From the NCBI GenBank assembly GCA_900540855.1, contig UQHK01000002.1, positions 137,639 through 201,638 on the forward strand: a DNA stretch of 64,000 bases, given 5' to 3'. The notes beneath the pieces were generated by a model, which worked only from the letters and a program-made list of their open reading frames with translations, ran no database searches and was not told the DNA's origin. The position numbers were made by a program, and so were the translations under genes. The stretch is from an uncultured Collinsella sp. (lineage in GTDB: Bacteria; Actinomycetota; Coriobacteriia; Coriobacteriales; Coriobacteriaceae). This document shows positions 44,408 through 52,556 of this stretch, in pieces; positions within the stretch are counted from its first letter, which is position 1, and each line of letters opens with the position of its first letter.

Positions 44408-45490
44408 CTAATACGGAGCAACGACTTCCGCATGACGACGCGATTCCGAGAAATCGAACTCAGCGCGATGAGCTTCGAGAAAACGGGCGTTGGGGCGCAA
44501 ACGATGCTCGTCCGGCTCGTGCAACACCGAGCCCGCAAATGTCGCATAATCCGTATGCTGCAGAAGATACGACCCGCAAAGTTGATAGTCGCCGCGCACC
44601 AGCTCAAACGAAATCAAATGAGCATCGAACAGCGAGTGCAAGTCACGGCGCAGCAGAATGCCGTTGCTGACAACCTGTGACTTAGGACCCGAGTAGTTCT
44701 CGATATGCGCGGCTTCGAGCGCCTCGTCGACATTGCAACCCGAGACGGCGCATCGACCAGTGTAGGCCTCAAAGAGCTCGGTGCGAAAACGCTGCTGGCC
44801 GATTCGCTCGCGACGAAGTGCGTAGCGAACCTTTTCATCCTCGCTCGCCGAGGCGCCGGAAAACTCCGCCGCGAGCGGAGCGTCCTTCATGTAGCTCATA
44901 TCGGGGAAGAAACGCGCGTCGGGTCCACCCTTGTGAACGGGACCGTGCAACACAAACCAGCTGTTCTCCGGCTCGTAGCGCTCGACGAATGCGAGGCCCA
45001 GCACCTTGTAGCCAGCGCTCGTCGCAAAGAACACACCAACGGGAACGCCGCACTCCATGCAGTTGATCATCTTTTGGTTGTAGTCCTGGTCGCGCCAGTT
45101 TTCGACCGAAGCACTCTGCGACGAGTACTTGAGTACCCACGTGCCGTCCTCAAGATAGAGCGGCGGAACATCGGGGTAGGCGCCGCGCTTGGAATTGTGC
45201 ACCGAGAGGGCAAAGGTCTTCTCACGCGGATGCTTAACGCGCCCGCGACCAGGCCAGAAGATGCCCGAATCGCGCGACACCGGAAAGAGTTCGGAATCAA
45301 TCGTCAGACGGAAGGGATATTGAGGGCTGTCGGCATTGGTGCGATGCGGGAGCTTGTCCCACAGGCCGCCACGCTGCTCCTCGCGCAAGAACCACTCCCA
45401 GGCCTGAACATATTCGGACGGCACAAAGCTGCAAGCGCGGTCGAAACTCGGCCGAGCAATCAGCGGAACACTAGAAGCGATGCCGTCCAT
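44408..45490 (-). CDS. HNH endonuclease
   Basis: 360 residues from an ATG with GGAGG. The C-terminal region has the HNH_2-type site: CAVSGC, EAAHIENYSG (about 261), SNGILLRRDLHSLFD (about 275-289), complete with His-Asn-His. Residues about 130-185 (a beta-rich VGVFFATSAGYKVLGLAFVERYEPE) resemble the N-terminal binding domains of type IV-like HNH nucleases that recognise modified DNA, but I cannot confirm that. No methylase is nearby, so a defence nuclease of modification-dependent type is the best guess. Confidence 0.82.
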   Translation of the reverse strand: MDGIASSVPLIARPSFDRACSFVPSEYVQAWEWFLREEQRGGLWDKLPHRTNADSPQYPFRLTIDSELFPVSRDSGIFWPGRGRVKHPREKTFALSVHNSKRGAYPDVPPLYLEDGTWVLKYSSQSASVENWRDQDYNQKMINCMECGVPVGVFFATSAGYKVLGLAFVERYEPENSWFVLHGPVHKGGPDARFFPDMSYMKDAPLAAEFSGASASEDEKVRYALRRERIGQQRFRTELFEAYTGRCAVSGCNVDEALEAAHIENYSGPKSQVVSNGILLRRDLHSLFDAHLISFELVRGDYQLCGSYLLQHTDYATFAGSVLHEPDEHRLRPNARFLEAHRAEFDFSESRRHAEVVAPY

Positions 45491-45576
45491 AAGGAACCTC
45501 CAGGAAGAACAGTTCCTCACATTATCGCCGATTTGCGTAGGCACATGTGCAGCCGTTTTGCGCAAAGCCACCGCAC

Positions 45577-45609
45577 AAGAAAGGGGCCGCTTCAGTTGAA
45601 GCGGCCCCT
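45577..45609 (-). terminator. Terminator after the TasA-like gene at 45638
   Basis: AGGGGCCGCTTCA pairs perfectly with TGAAGCGGCCCCT; TTTCTT follows on the minus strand. Confidence 0.85.
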
Positions 45610-45637
45610 ATCAGACAAATTAAGTTATGACTTGGCT

Positions 45638-46582
45638 TTACTTAGAGTCAGGCACGATACCGACCAAGCTAACGGTAACATCGAAGGTCGGACTTCCTTC
45701 GCCAACATCGAGACCAGACATGTTCTGGCAATCGTTGTCGGTGCCTTCCATCCAAATGACGACCTTGAAGTTCGTCCCGCTGTAACCAACGTGAGCGAGC
45801 ATCTGAGCATCGCCCGTCGGTTTTACGTAGGAGTCGCCGCTTCCAGTTGCTCCCCAGTTTTTGCCGTTCTGGTCAACCGTGTTGTCGCCATACACATGGG
45901 CATAAGACGGTGCCATGGTTACCGAGAGGCTGTCGGGATTCACGCAACTCCAGCCCTCGGTAGCAGAAACATCGTTTCCCTTACCAGTCGGAAGGACCGG
46001 AGCATAGACGACCTTGAGCTTATCGTCAATCAGCAGACCTACGCGAAGGCTACCTTTGATTTTGTCAAACCATGCTTGAGAAGCGCCTTCTGACGCGGTC
46101 ACAACAACGGGCCCGTTCGAGCTACTGTTGTCGAGATAGACGTCAGCCTCACCAGTCTGGTTAATCGTATAGAGTGTATATTCCGCCATGGTATAGGCGT
46201 AATAGGTCTCGGAATCTCCCTCGAGCTTGTATCCACCCTCAAGCTGTTTGGAAATCGTCGCCTTCTGATAACCACTTACATCTGTACCGCTCCACGACTT
46301 TGGGACAAACCAAGAAATAGCATCGTTCGTAGAGGACGGGCTGATTTCATGACCACGACTTGCGGCGGTCGTCTGATGATCGCTACCGTCATGAATGGCA
46401 TTTTTATCGGGCGCAATCTGGAGGACCATTCCGTTTGCTTGGGCACTAACGGTGCTCGTGGTGCCATCGACTCTTGTGTTGGAGACGAACCATGCGTACG
46501 TCGCAGAACCGAGTGCAACAGCCGCCATGACAACAGACAAGGCTGCGATCGCAAGCTGCTTCTTCATTTGCTTAACGCTCAA
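45638..46582 (-). CDS. TasA/camelysin-like secreted protein
   Basis: 314 residues from a TTG with AGGAGGA at ideal spacing (an ATG five codons later lacks one). Short Lys-rich start, helix ending VALGSATYAWFVSNTRVDG, first-strand STVSAQANGMVLQIAP, and the C-terminal motif VVIWMEGTDNDCQNM. The gene at 46649 is a close paralogue in its N-terminus. Flanked by terminators, so expressed partly independently. Likely SipW-processed surface subunit. Confidence 0.8.
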   Translation of the reverse strand: MSVKQMKKQLAIAALSVVMAAVALGSATYAWFVSNTRVDGTTSTVSAQANGMVLQIAPDKNAIHDGSDHQTTAASRGHEISPSSTNDAISWFVPKSWSGTDVSGYQKATISKQLEGGYKLEGDSETYYAYTMAEYTLYTINQTGEADVYLDNSSSNGPVVVTASEGASQAWFDKIKGSLRVGLLIDDKLKVVYAPVLPTGKGNDVSATEGWSCVNPDSLSVTMAPSYAHVYGDNTVDQNGKNWGATGSGDSYVKPTGDAQMLAHVGYSGTNFKVVIWMEGTDNDCQNMSGLDVGEGSPTFDVTVSLVGIVPDSK

Positions 46583-46604
46583 CGGAAATCCTCCTCTCTC
46601 TAAA

Positions 46605-46634
46605 GAAAAAGGCGGGGGACACTTCTCCCCCGCC
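46605..46634 (-). terminator. Intercistronic terminator between two TasA-like genes
   Basis: GGCGGGGGA pairs perfectly with TCCCCCGCC, with TTTTTC after it on the minus strand, 15 bases past the upstream stop. It could set a subunit ratio if read-through occurs. Confidence 0.85.
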
Positions 46635-46648
46635 CATGAATCTCAGCG

Positions 46649-47434
46649 CTATTTGTTATCAGCGGTAGCAGTAAGGGTAACCTTAATCTTCTTGGAAGCG
46701 TCCTTGAGGCTGCCCAGATTATTGGTGTAGATGGCGGAGTTGTCGCCGTCATAGAACACGTAGATGTCAACTTCGACTTCGTTTGCGTCTCCGGGTTGAA
46801 TCTCGGTTGCCAGGAGATTGCTGTTGTCCTTCTTCGAGCTGTCAAGAACGCTGCTCTTATCGCACAGGACCCAATTCTCGCCGCACTTCACAAGAATACG
46901 GAGCGCATCGTCAAACTGAGTGTTGCTATTATCCCCACTTACGAGCGAAATGCCGTTTTCCTTGGGATCGACAACAAGATTAGTCAGCTTCGTGCCCTTT
47001 GAACCGACCTTAAAAGTATTCTTGACTGCATACTTATTGAGGACTTCATCCGAGTCGGGAGCGCCGACAGCCCTACGCGTCGTTTCCTCGATGGTCGAGG
47101 CAGTGGGAGACTGAGCAGTAGCAGTCTCGAACTGATAAACAAGCGCACCATCTTTCTTTTTGTTTTCATCAAAGTGATTGGCCCAAGTCGCGGGATAGAG
47201 CTCCCTGTTCTCCGTGATATCAGCAGTATCAGAAGTCTTGTTAGTGTCGGTGTTATCCTTATTGCGGATATACATAAACGCCGCGTTCGACTGAGCGGAG
47301 ATTGTGCTCGTGGTGGCGTCAACCTTGCTGTTCGTCACAAACCATGCGAAGGTGGCGGAGCCGAGGGCTACGGCTGCCACGAGGACCATGGCGATGGCGG
47401 CGCCCATCTGCTTTTTTAATGCCTTGGTATCCAT
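46649..47434 (-). CDS. TasA/camelysin-like secreted protein
   Basis: 261 residues from ATG 47432-47434, AAAGGGG upstream. MDTKALKKQMGAAIAMVLVA leads into a helix ending LGSATFAWFVTNSKVDA, then STISAQSNAAFMYIR. The C-terminal motif is degenerate (VDIYVFYDGDNSAIYTNN). N-terminus almost identical in plan to the 45638 protein, hinting at a recent duplication. Confidence 0.78.
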   Translation of the reverse strand: MDTKALKKQMGAAIAMVLVAAVALGSATFAWFVTNSKVDATTSTISAQSNAAFMYIRNKDNTDTNKTSDTADITENRELYPATWANHFDENKKKDGALVYQFETATAQSPTASTIEETTRRAVGAPDSDEVLNKYAVKNTFKVGSKGTKLTNLVVDPKENGISLVSGDNSNTQFDDALRILVKCGENWVLCDKSSVLDSSKKDNSNLLATEIQPGDANEVEVDIYVFYDGDNSAIYTNNLGSLKDASKKIKVTLTATADNK

Positions 47435-47831
47435 GCGGACCCCTTTCTTTCCCCATTCATCCCAGATGACCCTCGAGAAGCCCGGAAGGGGAGCCCGCGC
47501 TTTCGTGTTGGATGTTGCTTGCCCATCCTTTAGACATGGAATTGAGAATACCATAATTCTTACGATTTCCTTATGAGTTTTCGGCAGCCTACATTCCGGC
47601 AGATTCATAGGTCTACCTCGGGCTATATGTGGTGCTATGTGAACATCGTTTATCTTATTTGATCTCTCTCCCGCAAAGCCGTAAGTCCCTCTTAAGCCTT
47701 GCGACCGCAGTGCCATGCCATCGCATCATTCACCCTCCGCCGTGCTTCGCCCTAGCCCTTCCCCACTCGCTATACTGGTGTGGCACGTGTCATTTTTGCC
47801 TGCTAAACGGGCTATTTGTTGGGAGGGCCCC
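47435..47831. other. Divergent intergenic region
   Basis: No gene. A TATACT at 47771-47776 is a possible -10 for the plus-strand gene at 47832. The half nearer 47435-47600 is AT-richer and should contain the promoter of the TasA-like gene, not identified with confidence. Confidence 0.4.
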
Positions 47832-48341
47832 ATGGCTTTGGCCAATCAACCCAAGGGAAGCGTTTCTGCCGGATCGATTAAGCCGGTGACGCGTAAGGCC
47901 GTTCGTTGTCAGCGCGAAGTCGCTTGGCTGGTCACGCAAGCGGCCGGCAAGCTCGTCGCCACCACCGACGACGTCAATGCGCCCACGCCCAGCTTTGTGC
48001 TGGCGACGGCATTGTCGTACACCCGCGAGCAGGAGCAGGCCGTCCAGGACGGCGGACACGCGATTGACTACGAGGCCGTCATGGACCCCGACCTCGCGAG
48101 CTTTTGTGCGGCTGCGGGTCTGCCCACGGCACCTAACGCGCTTTCGGACGCGGGCTACATGTTCACGCTCTCGGGGGCGGATCTGATCCGCGACCTTTAT
48201 ACCTACTGCGGCGACCTGGGCGAACGCATGGGAGATTCGGCGCAGGTCAAACCGGGTTACGCGATCAAGCTCGCGCTGCGGTTGTTCTTGCTGGACGATA
48301 CCTCAACCGCCACCGCTTCCGACGGCAAAACCTCGGAATAA
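47832..48341 (+). CDS. Conserved-looking protein of unknown function
   Basis: 169 residues, GGGAGG upstream of MALANQP. No transmembrane helix, no recognised motif; mixed alpha-helical sequence with an acidic C-terminus. Only plus-strand gene within the second TasA-like locus. A shared bidirectional terminator (48351-48392) closes it. Confidence 0.55.
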   Translation: MALANQPKGSVSAGSIKPVTRKAVRCQREVAWLVTQAAGKLVATTDDVNAPTPSFVLATALSYTREQEQAVQDGGHAIDYEAVMDPDLASFCAAAGLPTAPNALSDAGYMFTLSGADLIRDLYTYCGDLGERMGDSAQVKPGYAIKLALRLFLLDDTSTATASDGKTSE

Positions 48342-48350
48342 GCCGTCACC

Positions 48351-48392
48351 AAAAGCGCCGGGCCGGGAAACAATCCCGGCCCGGCGCTTGTT
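48351..48392. terminator. Bidirectional terminator between convergent genes
   Basis: AAGCGCCGGGCCGGGA pairs perfectly with TCCCGGCCCGGCGCTT, T-rich on both sides. Confidence 0.88.
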
Positions 48393-48396
48393 CGTT

Positions 48397-49443
48397 CTAC
48401 TTGTCCCCGTCCCCTGCGGGCGAGTTCTTTTGGTTGCGACGGTTGCTCCACGTCACGTTGTGCTCCTTGTAGTAATCGGGCGCCTCGTTGCCGCTCGCGC
48501 TAATGGGGTCGTTGCCGGTCAGGGTGTCGGCAATATCCTGCACGAATTTAATGAACAGGCTCGAGTCGTCGGTCTCGGACGAATCAAAATCGAAGCCAAA
48601 CTCCACCGCGCCGCCGATGATTTTGTCCACGCACTCCGGGTCGTCGCCGTCCAGCCAAATGACCACGGTGTACTTGTCCACATCGCCCACGCGGAAGTTC
48701 GCGTGGCTGATGGTCGTCACCACGTCTTTGGACGCAAACGGCTCGGTGTTGGGCTCAGGATTGCCGTCGGCCGCGGCAGCCGCGTAGGTGGTGGGCTTGC
48801 CGTTGCGATACACCCGCACGCGCGCCGCCTTCTCCACGCCCTTGCTGGCGCTGACCACCTTGAGCTTGGCGCTGTAGCCCAGATCGGTCTTGCCGGCGTT
48901 GCGGATATAGAAGGTGTACGCCACGTAGTTCTTGCCGTTGTGGCTGCCGTCGACGTCGTCCAAGTTGTCGGGTAGGTCCTCGGCGGCGATATTGGTGCCG
49001 TTGTCCACGGCGTCGGCCGCCAAGCGTGCGGTGGCGTTGTTAAAGTCGCCGTTGTCGGCAATGGCCACGCCGCGGCGGAACAGCTCCAGGCGGTTGAGGT
49101 TGATGGTGAAGTTGCCCATGTTTTCCTGCATAAACGACAGGGCGAACAACACGCCAAAGGCAAGCGCCAGCACTACGAGGGCCTTTTGCAGCTTGTCCAT
49201 GCGCAGCAGCGCCGCGCCGATGCGCTCCATGCGGCGCTTGGGCATGTACATGGACACGACCGCGTCGGGGTCGATGTCGTCGAGGTCCTGGTCGGCCAGT
49301 GCCTGCTCCAGCTCCTCGATGCGTACGACGCCGCGGAGGTCGCGCTTGGGCTTGGGCTTGCGTTTGGGTTTGGGCTCGGACTGGCGCTCAGCCACGTCCT
49401 CGGCAGCTTGATCTTTGTTGTCGTTACGCTTGAACAGAGCCAT
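48397..49443 (-). CDS. Membrane-anchored TasA-related protein
   Basis: 348 residues. About 75 cytoplasmic residues rich in Lys/Pro (KPKRKPKPKR), one helix about 86-105 without the A-W-F signal end, and an extracellular domain bearing VVIWLDGDDPECVDKI, the motif shared with the TasA-like proteins. Lacking the SipW-type end, it is probably retained in the membrane and might act as base or anchor. Five bases downstream of the PilZ gene, so in one operon. Confidence 0.72.
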   Translation of the reverse strand: MALFKRNDNKDQAAEDVAERQSEPKPKRKPKPKRDLRGVVRIEELEQALADQDLDDIDPDAVVSMYMPKRRMERIGAALLRMDKLQKALVVLALAFGVLFALSFMQENMGNFTINLNRLELFRRGVAIADNGDFNNATARLAADAVDNGTNIAAEDLPDNLDDVDGSHNGKNYVAYTFYIRNAGKTDLGYSAKLKVVSASKGVEKAARVRVYRNGKPTTYAAAAADGNPEPNTEPFASKDVVTTISHANFRVGDVDKYTVVIWLDGDDPECVDKIIGGAVEFGFDFDSSETDDSSLFIKFVQDIADTLTGNDPISASGNEAPDYYKEHNVTWSNRRNQKNSPAGDGDK

Positions 49444-49448
49444 GGCGA

Positions 49449-50114
49449 TCAGATCTTATATTTGGTGCGAATGTAGCCGACATATTCTTTGACGAGCTCG
49501 CGCTCCATGTCGTCGGCGTAGCGGAACTGCAGGCCGCAGACGTTGCGGTACAGGCTGCCCTTGGGCGCGCGGCGCACCCAGCACACGATGCCCAGCTGCT
49601 CGGGCAGCTCGTGGCGCTCGCCCTGCAGGCGGATCGTGGGCATTTGCACGGCCAGGGCCTCGCCCACATCGGGATAATCGTTGAGGTAGACGGCCAGACC
49701 GCCGGCCGAGACGTCGATGGTCATGGCGTCCTCGGGCTCGGGGGTCGGCTCGTTGTCGCGCTGGTAGGTCAGGCGCATGGCGACCTTAAAACGCTCGTCG
49801 CGGCGCTTGACAAAGGTGCGCTGCTCGGCGACTTTGCGCATTTTCCAGTAGGTGCGGATGCCCTTTTTCTCGACCGACTCGGGGTAGCCGGCGAGCACGA
49901 ACGTTTCCTCGCCCACTTTGTATTGCAGCAGCAGCTTTTGGTTTTCGTCCATGAGCAGCGGCTTGCCGGCGAGCATGGGCGCGCTCATAAGAAAGTACGC
50001 CTCGTCCAGGTCCTCTTTGTACGTGGCGAGCATGTTGAAGTCGGTTTTTTGGCCCATGGGCACGTCGAATGCCACCTGAAGCTTAGTCCCCGGCGTTATC
50101 TGTTGCTCTGCCAT
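49449..50114 (-). CDS. PilZ-domain protein, probable cyclic di-GMP receptor
   Basis: 221 residues from ATG 50112-50114 with GGGGGAG. An N-terminal YcgR-like beta domain (residues about 5-95) and a PilZ domain with RRDERFK (about 104) and the D-x-S-x-x-G-x motif DVSAGGLAV (about 133-141), both needed for cyclic di-GMP binding. It heads an operon with a membrane-anchored TasA-like protein, suggesting control of the surface apparatus by cyclic di-GMP. No diguanylate cyclase is seen in the window. Confidence 0.85.
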   Translation of the reverse strand: MAEQQITPGTKLQVAFDVPMGQKTDFNMLATYKEDLDEAYFLMSAPMLAGKPLLMDENQKLLLQYKVGEETFVLAGYPESVEKKGIRTYWKMRKVAEQRTFVKRRDERFKVAMRLTYQRDNEPTPEPEDAMTIDVSAGGLAVYLNDYPDVGEALAVQMPTIRLQGERHELPEQLGIVCWVRRAPKGSLYRNVCGLQFRYADDMERELVKEYVGYIRTKYKI

Positions 50115-50272
50115 GTTGTCTCCCCCAGTCGCGGGCGCCGATATCATCGTCGTGCGCGATGCACATTGGGCTATTGTACCTGCTTTGCTGGAGGTTTCGG
50201 TGGGCGGCGCGTGAAATGCTGAGATGAGGGGTGTGTGCGGGCGTGGACGGCGCGGCAGACGTGGCAGTCACC

Positions 50273-50466
50273 GCACGAGCGAGGATTATCGGACGGCCGG
50301 AAAACGAGAGTGGATTATCGGACGGTTTTGGGGCTTTTGACGGCCGATTCCGTCCGAAAATCCACTCTCGATCTTCAAGCGTCCAGATTTCCACGCTCGT
50401 GCGTCCGAAAATCCACTCTCGTGCGTCCTAAAATCCACTCTCGAGCGGCGGGCGTCCGCTAATGCA
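50273..50466 (+). repeat. Repeat array downstream of the AlbA_2 gene, copy 1
   Basis: Two reverse-oriented units (GAGAGTGGATTATCGGACGG type), a ~40-base centre, then four or five forward units of CGTCCGAAAATCCACTCTCG, the middle ones spaced 22, 22 and then 29 bases. Forward and reverse units are complementary, so the array could fold into a branched hairpin. Copy 2 at 52245-52430 has the same layout. Confidence 0.85.
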
Positions 50467-50467
50467 G

Positions 50468-51934
50468 CTACCTTGCGTGCCCCGTTAGCCGATACTTGCG
50501 ATTGCGGCTCGTTGCCGCTGCCGTAGGCTCAAGCTCGCCCTGAGCAATAAGCGCATTAACACGCGTCCTAACCTGGGTGACGGTAAGTCCCGTGCGTTCT
50601 GCCAGCTCACGAGTTCCCAACTCGTCATAACGCTTGAGAGCCGCCATGATTAAGTCCCCGCCATGATCGACCTGCTCAATTTCTGAACGGTAGAGGACAA
50701 CCTTAAACCGGTCAAAACCCGGGCAAAACAGGGGCTCAGCCAAACCGTGAGCGCGCATGGCATCGACCATCATCGGGATACCCGATCCGTTACCCTCGGC
50801 AGGAGAGCCCGCACCGTCAGGCAACGGGACAAGCGACATGAGCTTAACGAGCGTCGCGTTGCGGCAGCGAGAACTGCCGTCAAATAGGTTCTCGCGAGTT
50901 TTTCCGCCATAAAGGCCACCGGGGTTCACCACCTCGACGCGATCGTCAAAAACGTCAATAGCGATCGACTGCCCGCAGAACCGATCCCCGTATTCCCTGT
51001 GAATAACTGCATTGGCAATCGCCTCGCGCAAGACTTCCTCGGGAATCTCCAGCGAGTCGATACGTGAGACGCCTTGAACGGTCGAGGTGCGACGCAGGTT
51101 TTTGACGACCGCCGCGACGGCGTCCGAGATCATCTCGCCCAACGTTCCCTCGCAGATTGTGCGGTCCATGAACCTCAGCGACCCCGCCGCGCCCTTCTGC
51201 GTTCCCGCATGAACGGCCACATCAATAAAGAGCTTGGGGTAAAACTGCTGAGGGTAAACGCCTATCGCTAGGAGTCCGGCCTTGGTCACACTTCCTTGGG
51301 AGTCGAGGATATTAAGGCGCTCCATCTTTGTTTTCTTGTCCGTCGCGCCGCGCATCGACCGGGGCGTCAGCGAGAAAGCACGCTCTATTGTGCGGTTGAC
51401 CAGTGCCTCGTCAAGATTGTCCACGCCCGCACCGGGCACGGCATCGCGATCGCTAAGGCTCGTCCGCTCGTATGACGCCAATGACAAAACCTCGGTCGAT
51501 GAAAGCGGCACGTCTTTGTCGTCGATGCGCTTGTAACTGCCGCCTTGGGCGCCCCGCTCTATGACATAGCAAGGCTTGCTCGACGGGTCGAGCTCCTCAA
51601 TCGTGATGACCAGAACCACGGTGCCCTGGAGCCCCACGCGCTCGATGGTGTATTTGGGCGGATTGGCCAGTTTTCCGCGACCGCCGGCATCACCCATGCC
51701 TGCCACGAATTGGTTGAGCACCTTCTCGGTCTCAAAGTTCTCAACCGGGACAAAGCCCGTGCGCTCGCTCACGCCGAGCACGATGATACCGCCGGCGGTG
51801 TTCGCGAATGCGCTGACTGTTTCCCATACGTCGCGGGAAAGCGTCGTGGCGCTCTCCTTGACCTCGACGTTAAGATCGTCCGAGCCCATGCGCCTTAAAG
51901 ACTCGAGCAGACCGGTCAGCTCGTTTTCGTTCAT
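50468..51934 (-). CDS. AlbA_2/Schlafen-type ATP-binding transcriptional regulator
   Basis: 488 residues from ATG 51932-51934, AAAGGAC upstream. Residues 1-125 form an AlbA_2 (Schlafen-like) DNA-binding domain (VEVKESATTLSRDVWETVSAFANTAGGIIVLGV), about 300-400 an HATPase_c-like segment (REAIANAVIHREYG, DRVEVVNPGGL), and about 425-488 a winged helix (ELGTRELAERTGLTVTQVRTRVNAL). Such proteins are common, poorly characterised regulators. Long TCTC-rich repeats lie upstream, and repeat arrays flank the whole unit. Confidence 0.83.
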   Translation of the reverse strand: MNENELTGLLESLRRMGSDDLNVEVKESATTLSRDVWETVSAFANTAGGIIVLGVSERTGFVPVENFETEKVLNQFVAGMGDAGGRGKLANPPKYTIERVGLQGTVVLVITIEELDPSSKPCYVIERGAQGGSYKRIDDKDVPLSSTEVLSLASYERTSLSDRDAVPGAGVDNLDEALVNRTIERAFSLTPRSMRGATDKKTKMERLNILDSQGSVTKAGLLAIGVYPQQFYPKLFIDVAVHAGTQKGAAGSLRFMDRTICEGTLGEMISDAVAAVVKNLRRTSTVQGVSRIDSLEIPEEVLREAIANAVIHREYGDRFCGQSIAIDVFDDRVEVVNPGGLYGGKTRENLFDGSSRCRNATLVKLMSLVPLPDGAGSPAEGNGSGIPMMVDAMRAHGLAEPLFCPGFDRFKVVLYRSEIEQVDHGGDLIMAALKRYDELGTRELAERTGLTVTQVRTRVNALIAQGELEPTAAATSRNRKYRLTGHAR

Positions 51935-51989
51935 CTGCACGTCCTTTCGCTCGACCTTGCGGAGAATGCCATGGATAGACTTCCTTCGT

Positions 51990-52230
51990 CTCTCAGTTGT
52001 CTCTCATAATTATCTCTCGTCTCTCTGTTATCTCTCATGTTAGAGATAAGTGAGAGATGAAAGATAAGATGTCTGCCATCTGTTTCATTTAAACATGTTT
52101 CTGCTGGTAGAACAATTGGTATTGAGACAATACCATGATTGCTCGTCTCTTTACTGCTCAGTTATCTCTCATAATTATCTCTCATTTTTCTGTTATCTCT
52201 CGCATGAGAGATGAGTGAGAGACGAGAGAT
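51990..52230. promoter_or_regulatory. Direct repeats and palindrome upstream of the AlbA_2 gene
   Basis: A ~45-base element around CTCTCATAATTATCTCTC occurs at about 51994 and again at about 52159, each ending near an inverted AGAGAT stretch. Between them TGGTATTG-AGA-CAATACCA (52117-52135) is a perfect palindrome. These are strong candidates for binding sites of the adjacent regulator. Confidence 0.6.
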
Positions 52231-52244
52231 ACGTGAGTGGTGCG

Positions 52245-52430
52245 TGAGCGTGGATTATTGGACGGTTGGAAAATGAGCGTGGATATTTGGACGGTTTTTG
52301 AGCGTTTTGAGGCTGATTTCGTCCGAAAATCCACTCTCGCGCTCCAGGCGTCCGGATTTCCTCGCTCGTGCGTCCGGATTTCCACTCTCGAGCAGCGGGC
52401 GTCCGAAAATCCTTGCTCGTGCGACGGACG
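52245..52430 (+). repeat. Repeat array upstream of the AlbA_2 gene, copy 2
   Basis: Same plan and orientation as 50273-50466: two reverse units (GAGCGTGGAT..TTGGACGG), the centre GGACGGTTTTTGAGCG.., then forward CGTCCG units spaced 22 and 29 bases. Divergence between the copies is roughly a quarter of positions. Confidence 0.83.
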
Positions 52431-52556
52431 CACAGAAAGCGCTACCCAATCCGCCAGCATCCTCTTCGGTTCGCCGCAGAGCCGCGGCCCCATATGGGTA
52501 TACTCTCGTGGATTCGACTCGATTCGCCCCCGTTGGGGCGTCAAAGGAGACTGCAT

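Noticed and set aside
50273..52430. CRISPR array
   Set aside because: The 20-22 base units follow each other almost directly with no unique spacers, include both orientations, and no cas gene is nearby.
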